A stretch of 64,000 bases of DNA from Hyaloscypha bicolor E (taxonomy: Eukaryota; Ascomycota; Leotiomycetes; Helotiales; Hyaloscyphaceae): assembly GCF_002865645.1 (NCBI RefSeq), contig NW_020194517.1, positions 186,001 through 250,000 on the forward strand. Reading direction: 5' to 3'. Shown here in pieces: positions 22,340 through 32,724 of this stretch. The notes under the pieces are model-generated. The model worked only from the letters and a program-made list of their open reading frames with translations, did no database searches and was not told the DNA's origin. Numbering within the stretch: position 1 is the first letter of the stretch; each line of letters opens with the position of its first letter. Both the position numbers and the translations under genes were made by a program.

Positions 22340-22644
22340 AGCCCGTACCAGAGCAAAGCAGAGAGGTGGCCTCTGCACATGGCAAGAAAGAGAATAAACC
22401 GGAACGAACTGAGCTTGTAGCACTTCTCGAATCTCTCAGAAAGGCTACAGAAGCTATTCAGAAGCTCTTGAAAGTCGTCGACAAGCAGGTGGAGGATGAG
22501 AAGTTGTCGCCTGCGGTTTTACCGACTGAGACCACTACCACTGGTGGCCCAGATTTGGAAGCTATCTTGGGAAAGGAGTCGAAAACCGAGGACGAGGGCA
22601 CACAAGAAATTGAGGACCAGAGCACAGAAGATGAGCTTAACTAG
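22297..22644 (+). CDS. Hypothetical 115-residue helical, acidic protein
   Basis: This open frame starts within the second duplicated unit (MYGRGQLPRYCRRVKPVPEQ) and continues with a predicted helix (ELVALLESLRKATEAIQKLL, then KVVDKQVEDEKLS) and an acidic Thr-rich tail ending STEDELN. The helix has heptad-like Leu/Ile spacing, so a coiled coil is plausible. No domain is recognised. If one base were added in the preceding unit, the Cys-rich block and this tail would be one protein of about 130 residues. Whether the present start is used is uncertain. Confidence 0.5.
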   Translation: MYGRGQLPRYCRRVKPVPEQSREVASAHGKKENKPERTELVALLESLRKATEAIQKLLKVVDKQVEDEKLSPAVLPTETTTTGGPDLEAILGKESKTEDEGTQEIEDQSTEDELN

Positions 22645-22898
22645 CTCTAAGGGGAAAGTAGAAAGATGATAGGAGGCCTGCATATTTTCTGCGGCTCGCG
22701 AGACATACTATAATCGAAGAGCCATTTGATTTAGCCTCTCCATTGAAGAATATGCTCAATTGTGACTTTTCAAATTCCAATCCCACCCAGAACGCCATTG
22801 ACAATCCACGAGCAAGAGTCATGCTCTCGCGTATGATACAACACCAGAGCCCAAACGCAAGGCTTTCCCATTCAGGAGTATGTCATCCCAAGCCTTCG

Positions 22899-23638
22899 TT
22901 ATATCCGAACGTTCCTCGACTCCTTCTCCACAACCTTGACCAGATCTTTATAGACCTCTGCGAACTCCTCATCACCCTCAATTTTCTCTGCCTTCTTGGC
23001 GCCAACTCTCGACTCCGAAACCATGACCACGCTCGTCGGTCTTTTTGTGTTTCCTGCTGCTCCTAATTCCGCCCGACTAGTGACGAAGATGTAGGGTACG
23101 TTGTGATCTTCGCAAAGGACAGGGATGTGTGAAATGACATCCATGGGCGAGATATCTGCTGCGAGAATAACGATGCCCGGGAAAGCGGTGTTGGCTGCGC
23201 CTTGAGGTGATTTTCGCAGTGCCTTGACGACTTCCTTGACTCCACGCTTGAGAGTTTTGTTTTTGGCAGCTGCAGAACATTCGAAATTAGTTTTGCTTCC
23301 AGGAATTATAAGTATATGGGCAACAGAGAGCAGCAAATCGCACCTTTCTTAACACTCTTCAGCACCTTCTTCGTAACCTTCTCATCCGCCAAAGGATTCG
23401 CAAACGGCACCAACGCACCCACAGGTTTCAAAACAACCTCCCCACTGCCCTCCTTAACCACCAGGTCCTTCGCCTCCACATCAGCTTCGACCTTAGTCAC
23501 TTCCTCGAACGCAGCAGCAACATTATCGCCATTAAGCTTCGACTTCTTTTCCTTCTTGGACTTTTTGACGCCGTCGGCATCGCTGCGCTTCTCCTTCTTC
23601 TCCTTCTTGTCACGCTTCTCGGATTTCTCTTTCGCCAT
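22899..23638 (-). CDS. NHP2: H/ACA snoRNP core protein Nhp2
   Basis: Exons are 23638-23344 and 23269-22899, giving 221 residues. The 74-bp intron has gtgcga...ctgcag. Nhp2 is the L7Ae-family RNA-binding subunit of the H/ACA particle that pseudouridylates rRNA in the nucleolus and belongs to telomerase RNP in animals. The N-terminus is a Lys/Glu-rich basic tail (EKSEKRDKKEKKEKRSD). The L7Ae domain shows TLKRGVKEVVKALRKSPQG, GIVILAADISPMDVISHIPV, LCEDHNVPYIFVTSRAELG and the closing TSVVMVSES. All these are the usual family blocks. The gene is convergent with the micro-ORF region. Confidence 0.96.
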
Positions 23639-24982
23639 TTTGGGGAAGGTGGTGGGGTGGACAATTGGGTTTTGGGCAGCTTCGACCCACGATGAAAAAA
23701 AGTTTGGCGATACAGTATCGAGAAAAAGCTGGGGCTATTGCGCTAGTCCGAAAGGGTCCTTATCGAGCTTTGTCTTCAGTGCCAGCCTTGCTTTCGAAGG
23801 TTCTCAGTTCCGTTCTCAATCGCTATTTGATCTTTAAAAGAGGCTAATTCGATACCAGTCCATTTCAATTCTAATTTATTACTTGTCAACAAAAACTTCA
23901 CAAAGTGCCATTTCACATCCACAAAAGCGCTCAATTTCTCACTTGTCACGCAGCTCACCTACCAATCAGTTCGTGCCTGAGTGATGAGAGTCATGGGCCT
24001 GGTGGCCTGAATTAGTTCAGGGCGGGAGACACATATCTCAGTTTTCAAGGGTTTGAACAGCTTCGGATTCAAACTTGCTACATGCAAACGGCTTCTCTGC
24101 CGGGAAACCAAGAGAGTAAAGGAGTCAACAAATTAGCAAACGATGATACCAGCCAACCGTCCCGAGCTTCTTCTGCAGCATGAGGGGAAAGATACCACCA
24201 AGACGATCCTGCATATTTCGAGCGCCATGTCAATCCAATAGCACCATCTACTTTCAGGTTCTTCTGCCCCAAGTCCCGCCCTGAGAACAATCCGGAAATG
24301 CTCTCTCTACAGAGGTCGTTCCATGACTGTCCCGGTTGAGCCTCAAAACATTCCTGGATGGTTCCCACAGCTACCGCCTAACGTTGAAGTGTATATCTAT
24401 GCGGCTTGGCGAAATGACATTGCCAATCCCGGACCGAAGGCGTCAAACCAGCACCGAAGTTGATCCTTTCGTCACCACCAAGCTGTCCCTCTTTCCCCAA
24501 AATCAAGAACTTCCAGAAAGCATTCCATGTGGCATTTTGTACAGCTCACAAGTCGAAGTCGAGGCCGTCCAGTTGAGCTTGGAGTGTAGAGTTTCCGCAT
24601 TGATTGAAGAAGGGTCGAATGGAATGTTTGGAGCCATGCTGGGTGTTTAGAAGATGTACGGATTTCTGGATTTTCGTAGAGAATTGACGTTGAAGTCGGA
24701 ACTGAGATATGACGCGGGAACCTGTGCTTGGCAAGGTTGGATATAGTAAGCTTGGTCACTTGGCCACAAGCTCCAATCCTGATCAATCATAATAAACACT
24801 GCAAAGAGAATAAAGGGGACTTTCAAGAACCATCAATTGAAGCGCAGTCTACTACTATACACCCAAATCCAGCTTTCTACCACAGGTTGCTAGCCACCAA
24901 ACACCTTTTAGTTTGGATCATTCGCTGTCGGCTAAAGCGCAACACAGCACTGCTTAGCATTGGATCCATACTAGACCTCTCT
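23639..24982. other. Intergenic NHP2-QCR8
   Basis: 1.34 kb with the NHP2 promoter and the QCR8 3' region. A 46-codon frame at 24323-24463 contains PGWFPQLPPNVEVYIYAAWR, loosely like the opening of fungal 2EXR proteins, but it stops at once and I do not call it. Confidence 0.45.
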
Positions 24983-25668
24983 CTATTCTTCCTCACCAAA
25001 TTCCAGACGGCCCTCTTTAGAGTTCAGGTACTCGTTTCTATAGGCAACTATCAGCGCCGTCCCAATTCAAAGGATAATCCGCAGGCAAACCTCTCGATAG
25101 CCCAGTTCATAGCAACGTAGCCAAGAATGAGCGGCGGGGCGAAGTAAAGAACTTGGTGGCTAAATCGTCTCCATGTGTTGAAAATGGCTGCGTTGAGTGT
25201 ACCGGCGAGAGGACGTTGTGCGTTGGCGCTGAGGCCGTAGTGGATAATGCCTCTCTGTGTTTGCGAGCCTATGCAGATCCAGTATCAGCTTATCTTCCTT
25301 CTCTTCACCCAAACAGCGATTCCAACTCCATCCCTCCTGGCAATCTCCTTCTCTGTCTCGTCCAAACGAGCTCTCCCATGCTTCTGCATCGCCATCGTCG
25401 TGTATCTGGATCCAGGAATTGGGACCAAAGAGCTTGAGAACTCACCCAGGTTGCCCCATCCTCCAAGATACCTGTAAATAGCCACAATCAGTCTCTGCCA
25501 CAAGCGTCTCCAGATATCCCACGATCCAATGCTTACAGGAAGCTTGATGGCGACCTGCACGGCGGAATCGGAAGAGCTTTGCATGCTTGCAATCAGAGGG
25601 CAAACTCACTTTCCATACTTCCCAATAGGGGAATCACCACCAGAGCGCATAATCTGAGAAGGTCTCAT
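24983..25668 (-). CDS. QCR8: Cytochrome bc1 complex subunit 8
   Basis: This is a small gene split into four exons, in transcription order 25668-25610, 25471-25446, 25268-25091 and 25037-24983. The introns are 138, 177 and 53 bp and the product is 105 residues. The spliced protein reads MRPSQIMRSGGDSPIGKYGK, then LGGWGNLGGSQTQRGIIHYG, LSANAQRPLAGTLNAAIFNT, WRRFSHQVLYFAPPLILGYV, AMNWAIERNEYLNSKEGR and a short acidic end. This is the UcrQ/QCR8 layout: an N-terminal matrix segment, the GxxxQ(K/R)GI(I/V)xY block, and one membrane helix. Subunit 8 holds cytochrome b in complex III of the inner mitochondrial membrane. It is head-to-head with the prohibitin gene PHB1. Exon 2 is only 26 nt. Confidence 0.93.
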
Positions 25669-25891
25669 CGTGAATAGCTCGTAAGGGGTCGACTCGAGGT
25701 TCAATTGCGGGTGAGGATGAAATCTGCCGTCGTCGTTGGAAGTCGGTTCATGCTCGCCAAGGCTTCCGACCCCAGGCGCGCTAGCGCGGAATCCGAAAAT
25801 GTAAAGAGCATCGAAGAAACAACAGTAACTGCTCCAGCTCCAGCTCGCAAACCTCACAATCAAGCTTGTATCCAGAATCCAACCTGTAAAC
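25669..25891. promoter_or_regulatory. 223-bp bidirectional promoter QCR8/PHB1
   Basis: The two start codons face away from each other across 223 bp, so both mitochondrial inner-membrane genes must be driven from this short region. No TATA box is obvious. Confidence 0.6.
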
Positions 25892-26780
25892 ATGGCTCAA
25901 GCACTACAGTCACTGTACAAATACGCCATCCCGCTTGCCGTCGGCGCCTCCTTCGTCCAGGCCTCGATTTACGATGTGAAGGGTGGCACTCGAGCTGTGA
26001 TCTTCGATCGATTGTCTGGAGTGAAGGACACAGTTGTGAATGAGGGCACGCATTTCCTGATCCCATGGCTGCAAAAGAGTATCATCTACGATGTCCGAAC
26101 GAAGCCAAGAAATATCTCAACGACGACCGGAAGCAAGGACTTGCAGATGGTGAGCTTGACTCTCCGAGTTTTGCATAGACCAGAGGTTCAGCAGTTGCCC
26201 AAGATTTACCAAGTATGTTCTCACGGAGTTTGAGAGTATTTGGGATGGTAACTGATGAAGCTAGAACCTCGGTCAAGATTACGACGAAAGAGTCCTACCT
26301 TCCATCGGAAACGAAGTCCTCAAGTCCATCGTCGCCCAGTTCGATGCTGCAGAACTGATCACCCAGCGTGAAGCAGTCAGCAACCGCATCCGATCCGACC
26401 TCCTCAAGCGTGCCCAAGAATTTAATATTGCGCTGGAAGACGTCTCAATTACGCATATGACATTCGGCAAGGAGTTCACTCGTGCAGTAGAGCAGAAGCA
26501 GATTGCTCAGCAGGATGCTGAGAGAGCTAGATTCATCGTAGAGAAGGCTGAGCAAGAGAGACAAGCAAACGTTATTAGAGCTGAGGGAGAAGCCGAGTCT
26601 GCGGATACGATTAGCAAGGCCGTGGCGAAGGCTGGTGATGGCTTGATTATGATCAGAAGAATTGAGGCCAGTAGGGAGATTGCACAGACATTGGCGGGCA
26701 ACCCTAATGTCACATATCTTCCGGGAGGCGGTGAGGCTGGAAAGGAGGGAGGTGGGAAGTTTTTGTTGGGGTTGAGATGA
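25892..26780 (+). CDS. PHB1: Prohibitin 1
   Basis: Exons are 25892-26212 and 26265-26780, giving 278 residues. The intron is 52 bp and phase 0. Prohibitin 1 forms ring assemblies with prohibitin 2 in the inner mitochondrial membrane, where they organise lipids and hold the m-AAA protease. The N-terminal hydrophobic anchor is seen in [20 protein letters not shown]. The SPFH/PHB domain follows with [40 protein letters not shown] and RPRNIS-like [19 protein letters not shown]-terminal coiled coil contains [20 protein letters not shown]. The end ([10 protein letters not shown]) is typical. Length and all blocks match the family. Confidence 0.97.
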
Positions 26781-27305
26781 TTAATGAAGGCGGAATTGTA
26801 ACAATAGCATGGCAAAATGTAATCATCCCCACTGGTCAGGTCAAAAGCACCCACTTCTTCTACAATGCATATTGTGTGACTGGTGTATTGAAATCGTGAA
26901 ATGGAGGTTCAATTTCCTCCGCAAGGAAGAGGAAATAGTAAATGGCAGGATGAGGAGGACTCTGGTAGAACCACCGGTTCAATGAGAAAGACTTCATATA
27001 ATGAAGAGAGTTTGGCACAACAAAGAGGATTTGGTGCAATGAAGAGGAAGCGGTGTTATTACTTTGAAACCTCAAGCTCACACTCAAGCAGCGAGTGAAT
27101 CTCGACTGTACCATTCGATTGGGCTATATTACATGTTGGACCAGCTTCCTCAAAAGCTGCAAGAAGTAAAAGCAGCACCTCCATGCACGCCAATCGCTAG
27201 AAATAAGAAAATCCAATCTAATAGACCCGCTCCAAATGCAGCAATAACTCGCGGTCCAGGCATCGTTAATCATTCCCATCATGCTTCATTCCCCACCACA
27301 CCCTC
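26781..27305. other. Convergent intergenic PHB1/lipase
   Basis: This is a shared 3' region of 525 bp. It contains the second 19-bp repeat array and no gene. Confidence 0.5.
26975..27069. repeat. Degenerate 19-bp tandem repeat, array B
   Basis: Five units start at 26975, 26994, 27013, 27032 and 27051, exactly 19 bp apart. The best copies are TGGCACAACAAAGAGGATT and TGGTGCAATGAAGAGGAAG. The consensus is the same as that of array A 5 kb to the left, in the same orientation. Confidence 0.7.
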
Positions 27306-28780
27306 TCACAGGAGGAACTCCTCGTCCAGCCAATGGCGGAGAACTACTCTGCCTTCATCAAAGCTCGGCTTGTCGACTCGCACAACGATGGCAGCGTGAC
27401 TGTGTCTCACCTTGTGAATGTAAACCGGATACTTTCGGAAGCCAACGTTGTCCAAGGCTTGAACCATTTGAAATTGATATGGAGCTAAAGCGAGGGTTGG
27501 CGCCTCATGTCGAGGCCCAGGCTTCTCTGGATGATCGTCGTCAGCAGAGCTGTTTGACTTTAATTGTCCCCGGGATGACTGGGGTCGGTCCGCTGGCTCC
27601 TCTTGAGCTGCCTCTTCTTCAGTACCAACGACCAGGTACTCGTTGTCTTGGGCGCTGTTTAGATTCTCGTAGACATCCTCGACCGCTTCTCGCATTCCTG
27701 TAATGAGGAGAGGGACTCGGTAGTTGCTAGGCTGGATTCCAGCGAGACCTCGTTCATGGAGTCGAATTCTTCGGTTGCTTCTGAGAGATTGAACCCCAGA
27801 ATTGATCAGAAAGGCTACAACTCCGACGGGAATGAAAAATATCATAGCCAGGAAGAGCGGAAGGCGGCCAATGGTAGTTTGAGAGCTTCGAATGATGTTT
27901 CCGTAGCCAGTGGAGTCTGTTTCCTCTGGTTCGATTGGTTCGACTGGAGCTTGGGGATCCAGAACAACGTCTTCATAACCTTTCAAATAGTTGATCTTGA
28001 CTTTGTCCAGGTTGGTGAAGGGGTCGCTCTTTGAGATTCCCGTTGTGTAATACACTGCACTCCTATCGTTGACGACGTTCGTATACAGTGTCCTCCGCTC
28101 AAACAATGCTAACCCCTTAATGAATATAGACTCGGGGTCCGCGAGAACCTCGAGCAATGGTTTGCCTGTCTCGCGGAAGTTGTCGATGGTAAACAGCTGC
28201 CTTCCTGAAGCAGAGAGAGTTCGCGCACCCAGAACGTTCCAAATATGATTATGCCATCCACGGAGAGGGGTCCGCACACCGAGATGAGGTGTTGCAAAGG
28301 TTGCGAAATTCTGCAGGAGTTAGCAACAATCTGCGAGCTGGCTAGACGTCGGCGCATACCACTGGCGTGATCTTTTCGAAGAATCCTTTGCTGTATAGTA
28401 AACCAACACAAAAACGGGCAACAAGACCACCGAGGGAATACCCAATGAGAGAGATCCTCTTGATCTCTTGGCTGGCTTTTGCCAACTTCTCAATCTCCTC
28501 CTCTATTTCCTGGCAGACCCGCTCGCCACCCAACTCGATTCCGTCGTAAGTGAAGCTTCCACTATTGCGTTTAGCAACGAGAATGTGTAAGTTTTCTTCT
28601 GGATGCTTTTCTCTCAGAGATTTAGCCATGACCTCGAGGTGGTTAGGATTCCCCCATAACCTAGAGAGGAAGTAAGTCAGCGCCTTGTCAACCCGTAAGT
28701 GTCAGGAATTCTGAAGCAGCGTACCCATGCACAAGCACGCAGAGATGCTGCGCCTCGCGACTGGAACCGGTGTAGTCCAT
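27306..28780 (-). CDS. DUF676 serine lipase, ROG1-like
   Basis: Exons are 28780-28725, 28660-28360 and 28310-27306, giving 453 residues, with introns of 64 and 49 bp. It is a putative alpha/beta-hydrolase lipase of the DUF676 group, which includes yeast Rog1. After splicing, the N-terminus shows the oxyanion motif LVHGLWGNPNHLEVM. The nucleophile elbow is SLIGYSLGGLVARF (Ser94), and FATPHLGVRTPL follows the second junction. A membrane segment is visible as LPLFLAMIFFIPVGVVAFLI in the C-terminal half, so it is probably attached to ER or lipid-droplet membranes. The C-terminal region carries an acidic, Ser-rich linker, then a folded tail with a His-rich patch VRHSHAAIVVRVDKP. Substrates in yeast are monoacylglycerols. 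Here that is inference. Confidence 0.88.
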
Positions 28781-30332
28781 CTGTTTGTTATTGAAGAAGG
28801 CCCGGTCCAGGGAAGAGAATGAGAAGGGGAGCAATGCGAGATCTAATAGTCGTCGTAGTCGGATCTGCCTCGCGAAGTCGAGACAGGTCTGACCACTTAA
28901 GCGTCTGACTACGGCGCGAGCGGGTTAGCTGCTTCTGGAGGGAACAACGCGAGCTGGGATCTGTCTGCAGGTCAGGTATGTAAGACAATGACGCAGTCCT
29001 TCTAGTGCCGCTGCACCTGTCAGTCGGGCCTCAGTTTGGAGAGATTAACTCGCGAACTCGAAGACGTGTTTTTTTGTGCGAGAGAAGTGCTGCGCTGCGA
29101 ATTGAAGGGGAATTGAGGGTTTCCAACCTAGCACGCATTCAGTCAGTGGCCGCTGATAAGGAGACCGCAGAGATAACCAAGGTCAGAATAATACCGCTTG
29201 GCGTTGCAAATTTGCAATGAATTTGGCTGGATACGAAATACGGTGCATGTTCGGAGAATGAGTGGCCACCGACTCATATAAGAGCATCATCCAGATCCAA
29301 AGACTTTCGGGGTTCGCGTCACTCTTGGAACATCGAACAATGGCACCTTGGTGATTGTTCCGGATTCAACGTGTACAGTACATTCAGTGAGTCTTGGGTT
29401 TTGGGTCCCAGATTACTTTTGTGCATTCAGAGCCTTGCCTACATTGAAGAAAACAAGCTTTACTGGAGAAAGAGTTAATGGAAATGTCCTCATGACGATA
29501 GCATGAAGGGGAGCACCCAGCCTCATCGTGATGTTCCAAAATGGAGCAGGCGAGGCTCAGAGTGCCCGAAGAAAGCGCCAAGGAACCAGCACCATACTTT
29601 AGTCCATCAAAAGACCTCATCCTTCTTTAATGATCTGTGAAGGCAAGCCGAGACTATTCGAAGGTAACGAGACACGTTTAATCCACAGCGTTGCGAGTGA
29701 AATAAAAACATGTAAACACAACCACCATATTTAATTGAGGTCCTGGACCCCTGAATTTGATTGGCGTTTTCAGAAGACGGAGGCGACAACCCCTGGTCCC
29801 AGGGCTGAGTCGCTTAAATTTACTGGACAGCAAACTGCTTGAGCACATCAACCATGGCAACGGACTACAACTCAAACCCGAGCAACAGCAACACCTAAGA
29901 TATTCATGCAATCCACCTACCTTGCATCTCAAAATGGTGCACTTTTGAAGGCTAATCTACTCCATTGGCTCTCATTCATCTTTGTCGCCACTTGTCGAAC
30001 TCCATCAAGGTCACCCTTTCAAGTCACGAGCCACCACGAGCCTTGTCCCATTCAACGTTCTCATCACGAAAGACCAGTCCCGTGGTCCTCATCCATTTGA
30101 TGAATTCGCTTCCCTTCATAGCATTCTGTTGCTCTTGGTTCAGGCCCTCGTGCTAAGTCTATTGGCTTCTTCCATTTTCTCGTCACTCGTCCCCCACCCA
30201 CCTCCCAAGAAGTGGTCCCAACGCCGTTTCTCACACCCTCGACCACCTGATGCAACACAAACAACAAACACCGCAACCCATCACGTGGTCATAGGCCTCA
30301 CTTAAGGGCCGGCCTCGTTCGTTCGCCGCATC
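28781..30332. other. Divergent intergenic lipase/REX3
   Basis: 1.55 kb containing only short frames. The part near 28788-28988 is open on the minus strand but shows no domain and is probably lipase 5' UTR. It ends with a CACGTG close to REX3. Confidence 0.45.
30282..30287. promoter_or_regulatory. CACGTG box upstream of REX3
   Basis: An E-box core in the context CATCACGTGGTC lies about 46 bp before the REX3 start. It resembles the ATP5 and RFC5 promoter sites. Confidence 0.4.
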
Positions 30333-32402
30333 ATGTTCGCCTCTAAGGGGTTGTTCTCCCAACTTGCCTGCCCGTATCAAGGGACCTGTGCTCTACCTAG
30401 CTGTATCTTCAGGCATTCTGACGGCAAAGCGAACGCAGGTGCAACCGTCTTCCAAGGGGAGCAAAGCGCCGTGGATGATCAGCAGGGTCAGCGAAAGAGG
30501 CAGAAGGTGACCTATGATAAGTTCGAAGAGACTGCAGGTGAGATTGGATTGGGCGGTACAGCTGCCAGTAGAGCGACTGCCGGGCCCTCAAGTCTGAAAT
30601 CAACGCCAGAATCAAAGGCTCCAAAGAGACGCTCAGCTGCTACCAAAGAAATATCTCCCCCTCCCTTGAGACGGCAGTCTGCAAATGGAACGCGAGTCCC
30701 TCTTAACATAGCCCCGGCTCAGAACGGACGCAGCTCAAGCGGCGCTGCCACGCCAAGCATACCTCAGGCTGCTGTTCAAATCCCAGTCAAAGCTCCGTTA
30801 AAGGTAGAATCCTTAAACCCTCGTGTTCTCAAGAGAGGTGCCCCAGCTTCTCACGATATGAGGTATAAACTGCTCAAAGCATTGCACGAGCAACTTACTC
30901 GACTCAACTCTGAGCTGGTGAAGGATGCAAGCCATTCCGAGGAAGAGCTTATTCTTTCCGAACAAGCGCTCATTACCATGTGCTTGGATATTGAAGAGGA
31001 GGCAACAGCTTCACCTTCCATCTATTCCAATCTTGTGAAAAACAAGATTTTGGCTTACAAGCGGATGACTGTTAAGCAATGGATTGAGGAGAGAGGAAAG
31101 GAAGTTGCCAAGGTAAAAGCTTTGGAAGCGACTTCGATGTCGGACACGCCAACGACCAAGCCGCCAGAAGCTCCAAAGCCAATCGAAACAGGACTGAACA
31201 TCCATGAGGAGCTCACTCTGCTTCATCGACTCTGCACTCCCATCACAGGGCTATCAAAGCACGGCTATGTAACCGAAATCCCAACCGAAAAGGAAATCGA
31301 GTCGGCGAAACAAGGGATCGAGATGGCTAAGGGATGGGAGGTCTGTGATCGTTGCAAGACTCGTTTCCAAGTCTTTCCTGGACGCAGGGAGGAAGATGGT
31401 GCCTTAACCTCTGGCGGAAAATGCACATACCACTTCGGCAAGCCATATTTCCAGGAGCGCTCCCCTAATGAACCCAAGGCAAAACGTGTCAAGAAATATC
31501 GATGCTGTGGAGAATCAATGGGCGATTCGACAGGCTGCACGCAAGCCGAGAACCATGTCTTCAAGATATCCGAGGTGAAGAGATTGGCAGCAATCTTGAA
31601 CTTTGAAAAGACTCCCGAGAATCTCGCGAGCGTGTCAGATAGACCAGTCTGCATTGATGGGGAGATGGGATACACTGTCTATGGGCTGGAACTTATCCGT
31701 CTCACAGCAACCTCGTGGCCAGACGGAGAGCCACTATTTGATGTACTCGTTCGCCCCATGGGCCCAATTCTTGATCTCAATTCTCGCTATTCCGGTGTCT
31801 GGCCTAAACACATGGCGGAAGCCCTTCCTTGGTCTGTATCTGCTCCTGACGACAAGAATGGCAAACTCCGCATCGTCGAGTCTCCTGCAGCTGCACGTAC
31901 GCTTCTCCTCTCGTATCTCTCTCCTGCAACACCGCTCATCGGCCATGGTCTCGAAAATGACCTGAATGCCACTCGGATGATCCACCCCATCATTATCGAC
32001 ACCGCACTCCTCTTCCCCCATAAAGCCGGCCTCCCTTACCGCAATGGCTTGAAAATGCTCATGCTGACACACCTGAACCGGCATATTCAAGTGGTCATTG
32101 ATGGCAAGATGGACGGCCACGACAGCAAGGAAGACGCAAATGCTGCTGGAGACCTGGTGAGATTTGCATTGGCCAAAGAATGGTCGAAAATGCAAATGAG
32201 CGGTTGGGTAGTGAAGGATGGGGAGTTCAAGCCACCGCTGCCGAAGGAGCCGCGTCCTGGAGCACTGGCGGGACCAAAAACGACGGTTGATTCGCCTATC
32301 AAGATCTTGTCGGATACGACGATTGGGAGGAAGAGATCGAGGGAGGAGATGGAGGCAGATGTAGAGGATGGCGAGGTGGTGACGGGGCTTGATGAGGACT
32401 GA
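30333..32402 (+). CDS. REX3: RNA exonuclease 3 (DEDDh family)
   Basis: This is a single-exon ORF of 689 residues. Rex3 is a 3'-5' exonuclease that trims RNase MRP RNA and other non-coding RNAs. The N-terminus (MFASKGLFSQLACPYQGTCA, then LPSCIFRH) has a CCCH-like Cys/His pattern common in this family. A long Ser/Ala/Pro-rich linker follows, then a zinc-ribbon-like CDRCKTRF...CTYHFGKPYFQ...YRCCGESMGDSTGC. The nuclease domain has D442 and E444 (IDGEMGYT), D543 (LENDLNATRM), and H596 with D601 (HDSKEDANAAGDL), so all DEDDh residues are present. One oddity: most REXO proteins have Cys between the first Asp and Glu (DCEM), while here it is Gly. A CACGTG box lies just upstream. Confidence 0.94.
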   Translation: MFASKGLFSQLACPYQGTCALPSCIFRHSDGKANAGATVFQGEQSAVDDQQGQRKRQKVTYDKFEETAGEIGLGGTAASRATAGPSSLKSTPESKAPKRRSAATKEISPPPLRRQSANGTRVPLNIAPAQNGRSSSGAATPSIPQAAVQIPVKAPLKVESLNPRVLKRGAPASHDMRYKLLKALHEQLTRLNSELVKDASHSEEELILSEQALITMCLDIEEEATASPSIYSNLVKNKILAYKRMTVKQWIEERGKEVAKVKALEATSMSDTPTTKPPEAPKPIETGLNIHEELTLLHRLCTPITGLSKHGYVTEIPTEKEIESAKQGIEMAKGWEVCDRCKTRFQVFPGRREEDGALTSGGKCTYHFGKPYFQERSPNEPKAKRVKKYRCCGESMGDSTGCTQAENHVFKISEVKRLAAILNFEKTPENLASVSDRPVCIDGEMGYTVYGLELIRLTATSWPDGEPLFDVLVRPMGPILDLNSRYSGVWPKHMAEALPWSVSAPDDKNGKLRIVESPAAARTLLLSYLSPATPLIGHGLENDLNATRMIHPIIIDTALLFPHKAGLPYRNGLKMLMLTHLNRHIQVVIDGKMDGHDSKEDANAAGDLVRFALAKEWSKMQMSGWVVKDGEFKPPLPKEPRPGALAGPKTTVDSPIKILSDTTIGRKRSREEMEADVEDGEVVTGLDED

Positions 32403-32724
32403 ACAGTTATCTACTTCTGAGGGCTGTGGCTATCGGATTTCCTGGACAGTGAGAGTCCCGGGATCCGCCAGTATGACGCGCATGACATACGACAGCTATC
32501 AAGAATAGTAAATAATACTCCTGGAGAAGCCTCAACAAACGTGCACGTACAATGAATCCGAGTATGTGGCCGATATGGCTGGGGTCCTTCACACCGTCCA
32601 CACTTCGGCATGAAGACATAAAATAGATCTCAAGACATTTATTTATTCATGACCATTTCTCACAGATATTGACCCCATTTCCTCCAAACTCCGTAAATGC
32701 AAGTAAATTGACCGGCTCCTGCCC
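32403..32724. other. Convergent intergenic REX3/RFC5
   Basis: A 322-bp shared 3' region. I see nothing in it. Confidence 0.5.

Larger units (their letters stand above)
22118..22390 (+). repeat. Tandem duplication, about 138 bp, of a Cys-rich micro-ORF
   Basis: Unit 1 (from 22118) and unit 2 (from 22256) align along most of their length. Each opens with ATGGTCT, encodes a CxxxxxxxNCxxCxEGxxCP pattern, and continues into a GGCGCG.AAGCCCG segment followed by an AACAGAGAGG-like stretch. Unit 2 has one base fewer in the segment just after the last Cys codon, which shifts the downstream frame. Confidence 0.75.

Noticed and set aside
24323..24463. 46-codon frame loosely like the start of a fungal 2EXR protein
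   Set aside because: Only about 15 residues resemble the domain, it stops at once, and no continuation in another frame was found.
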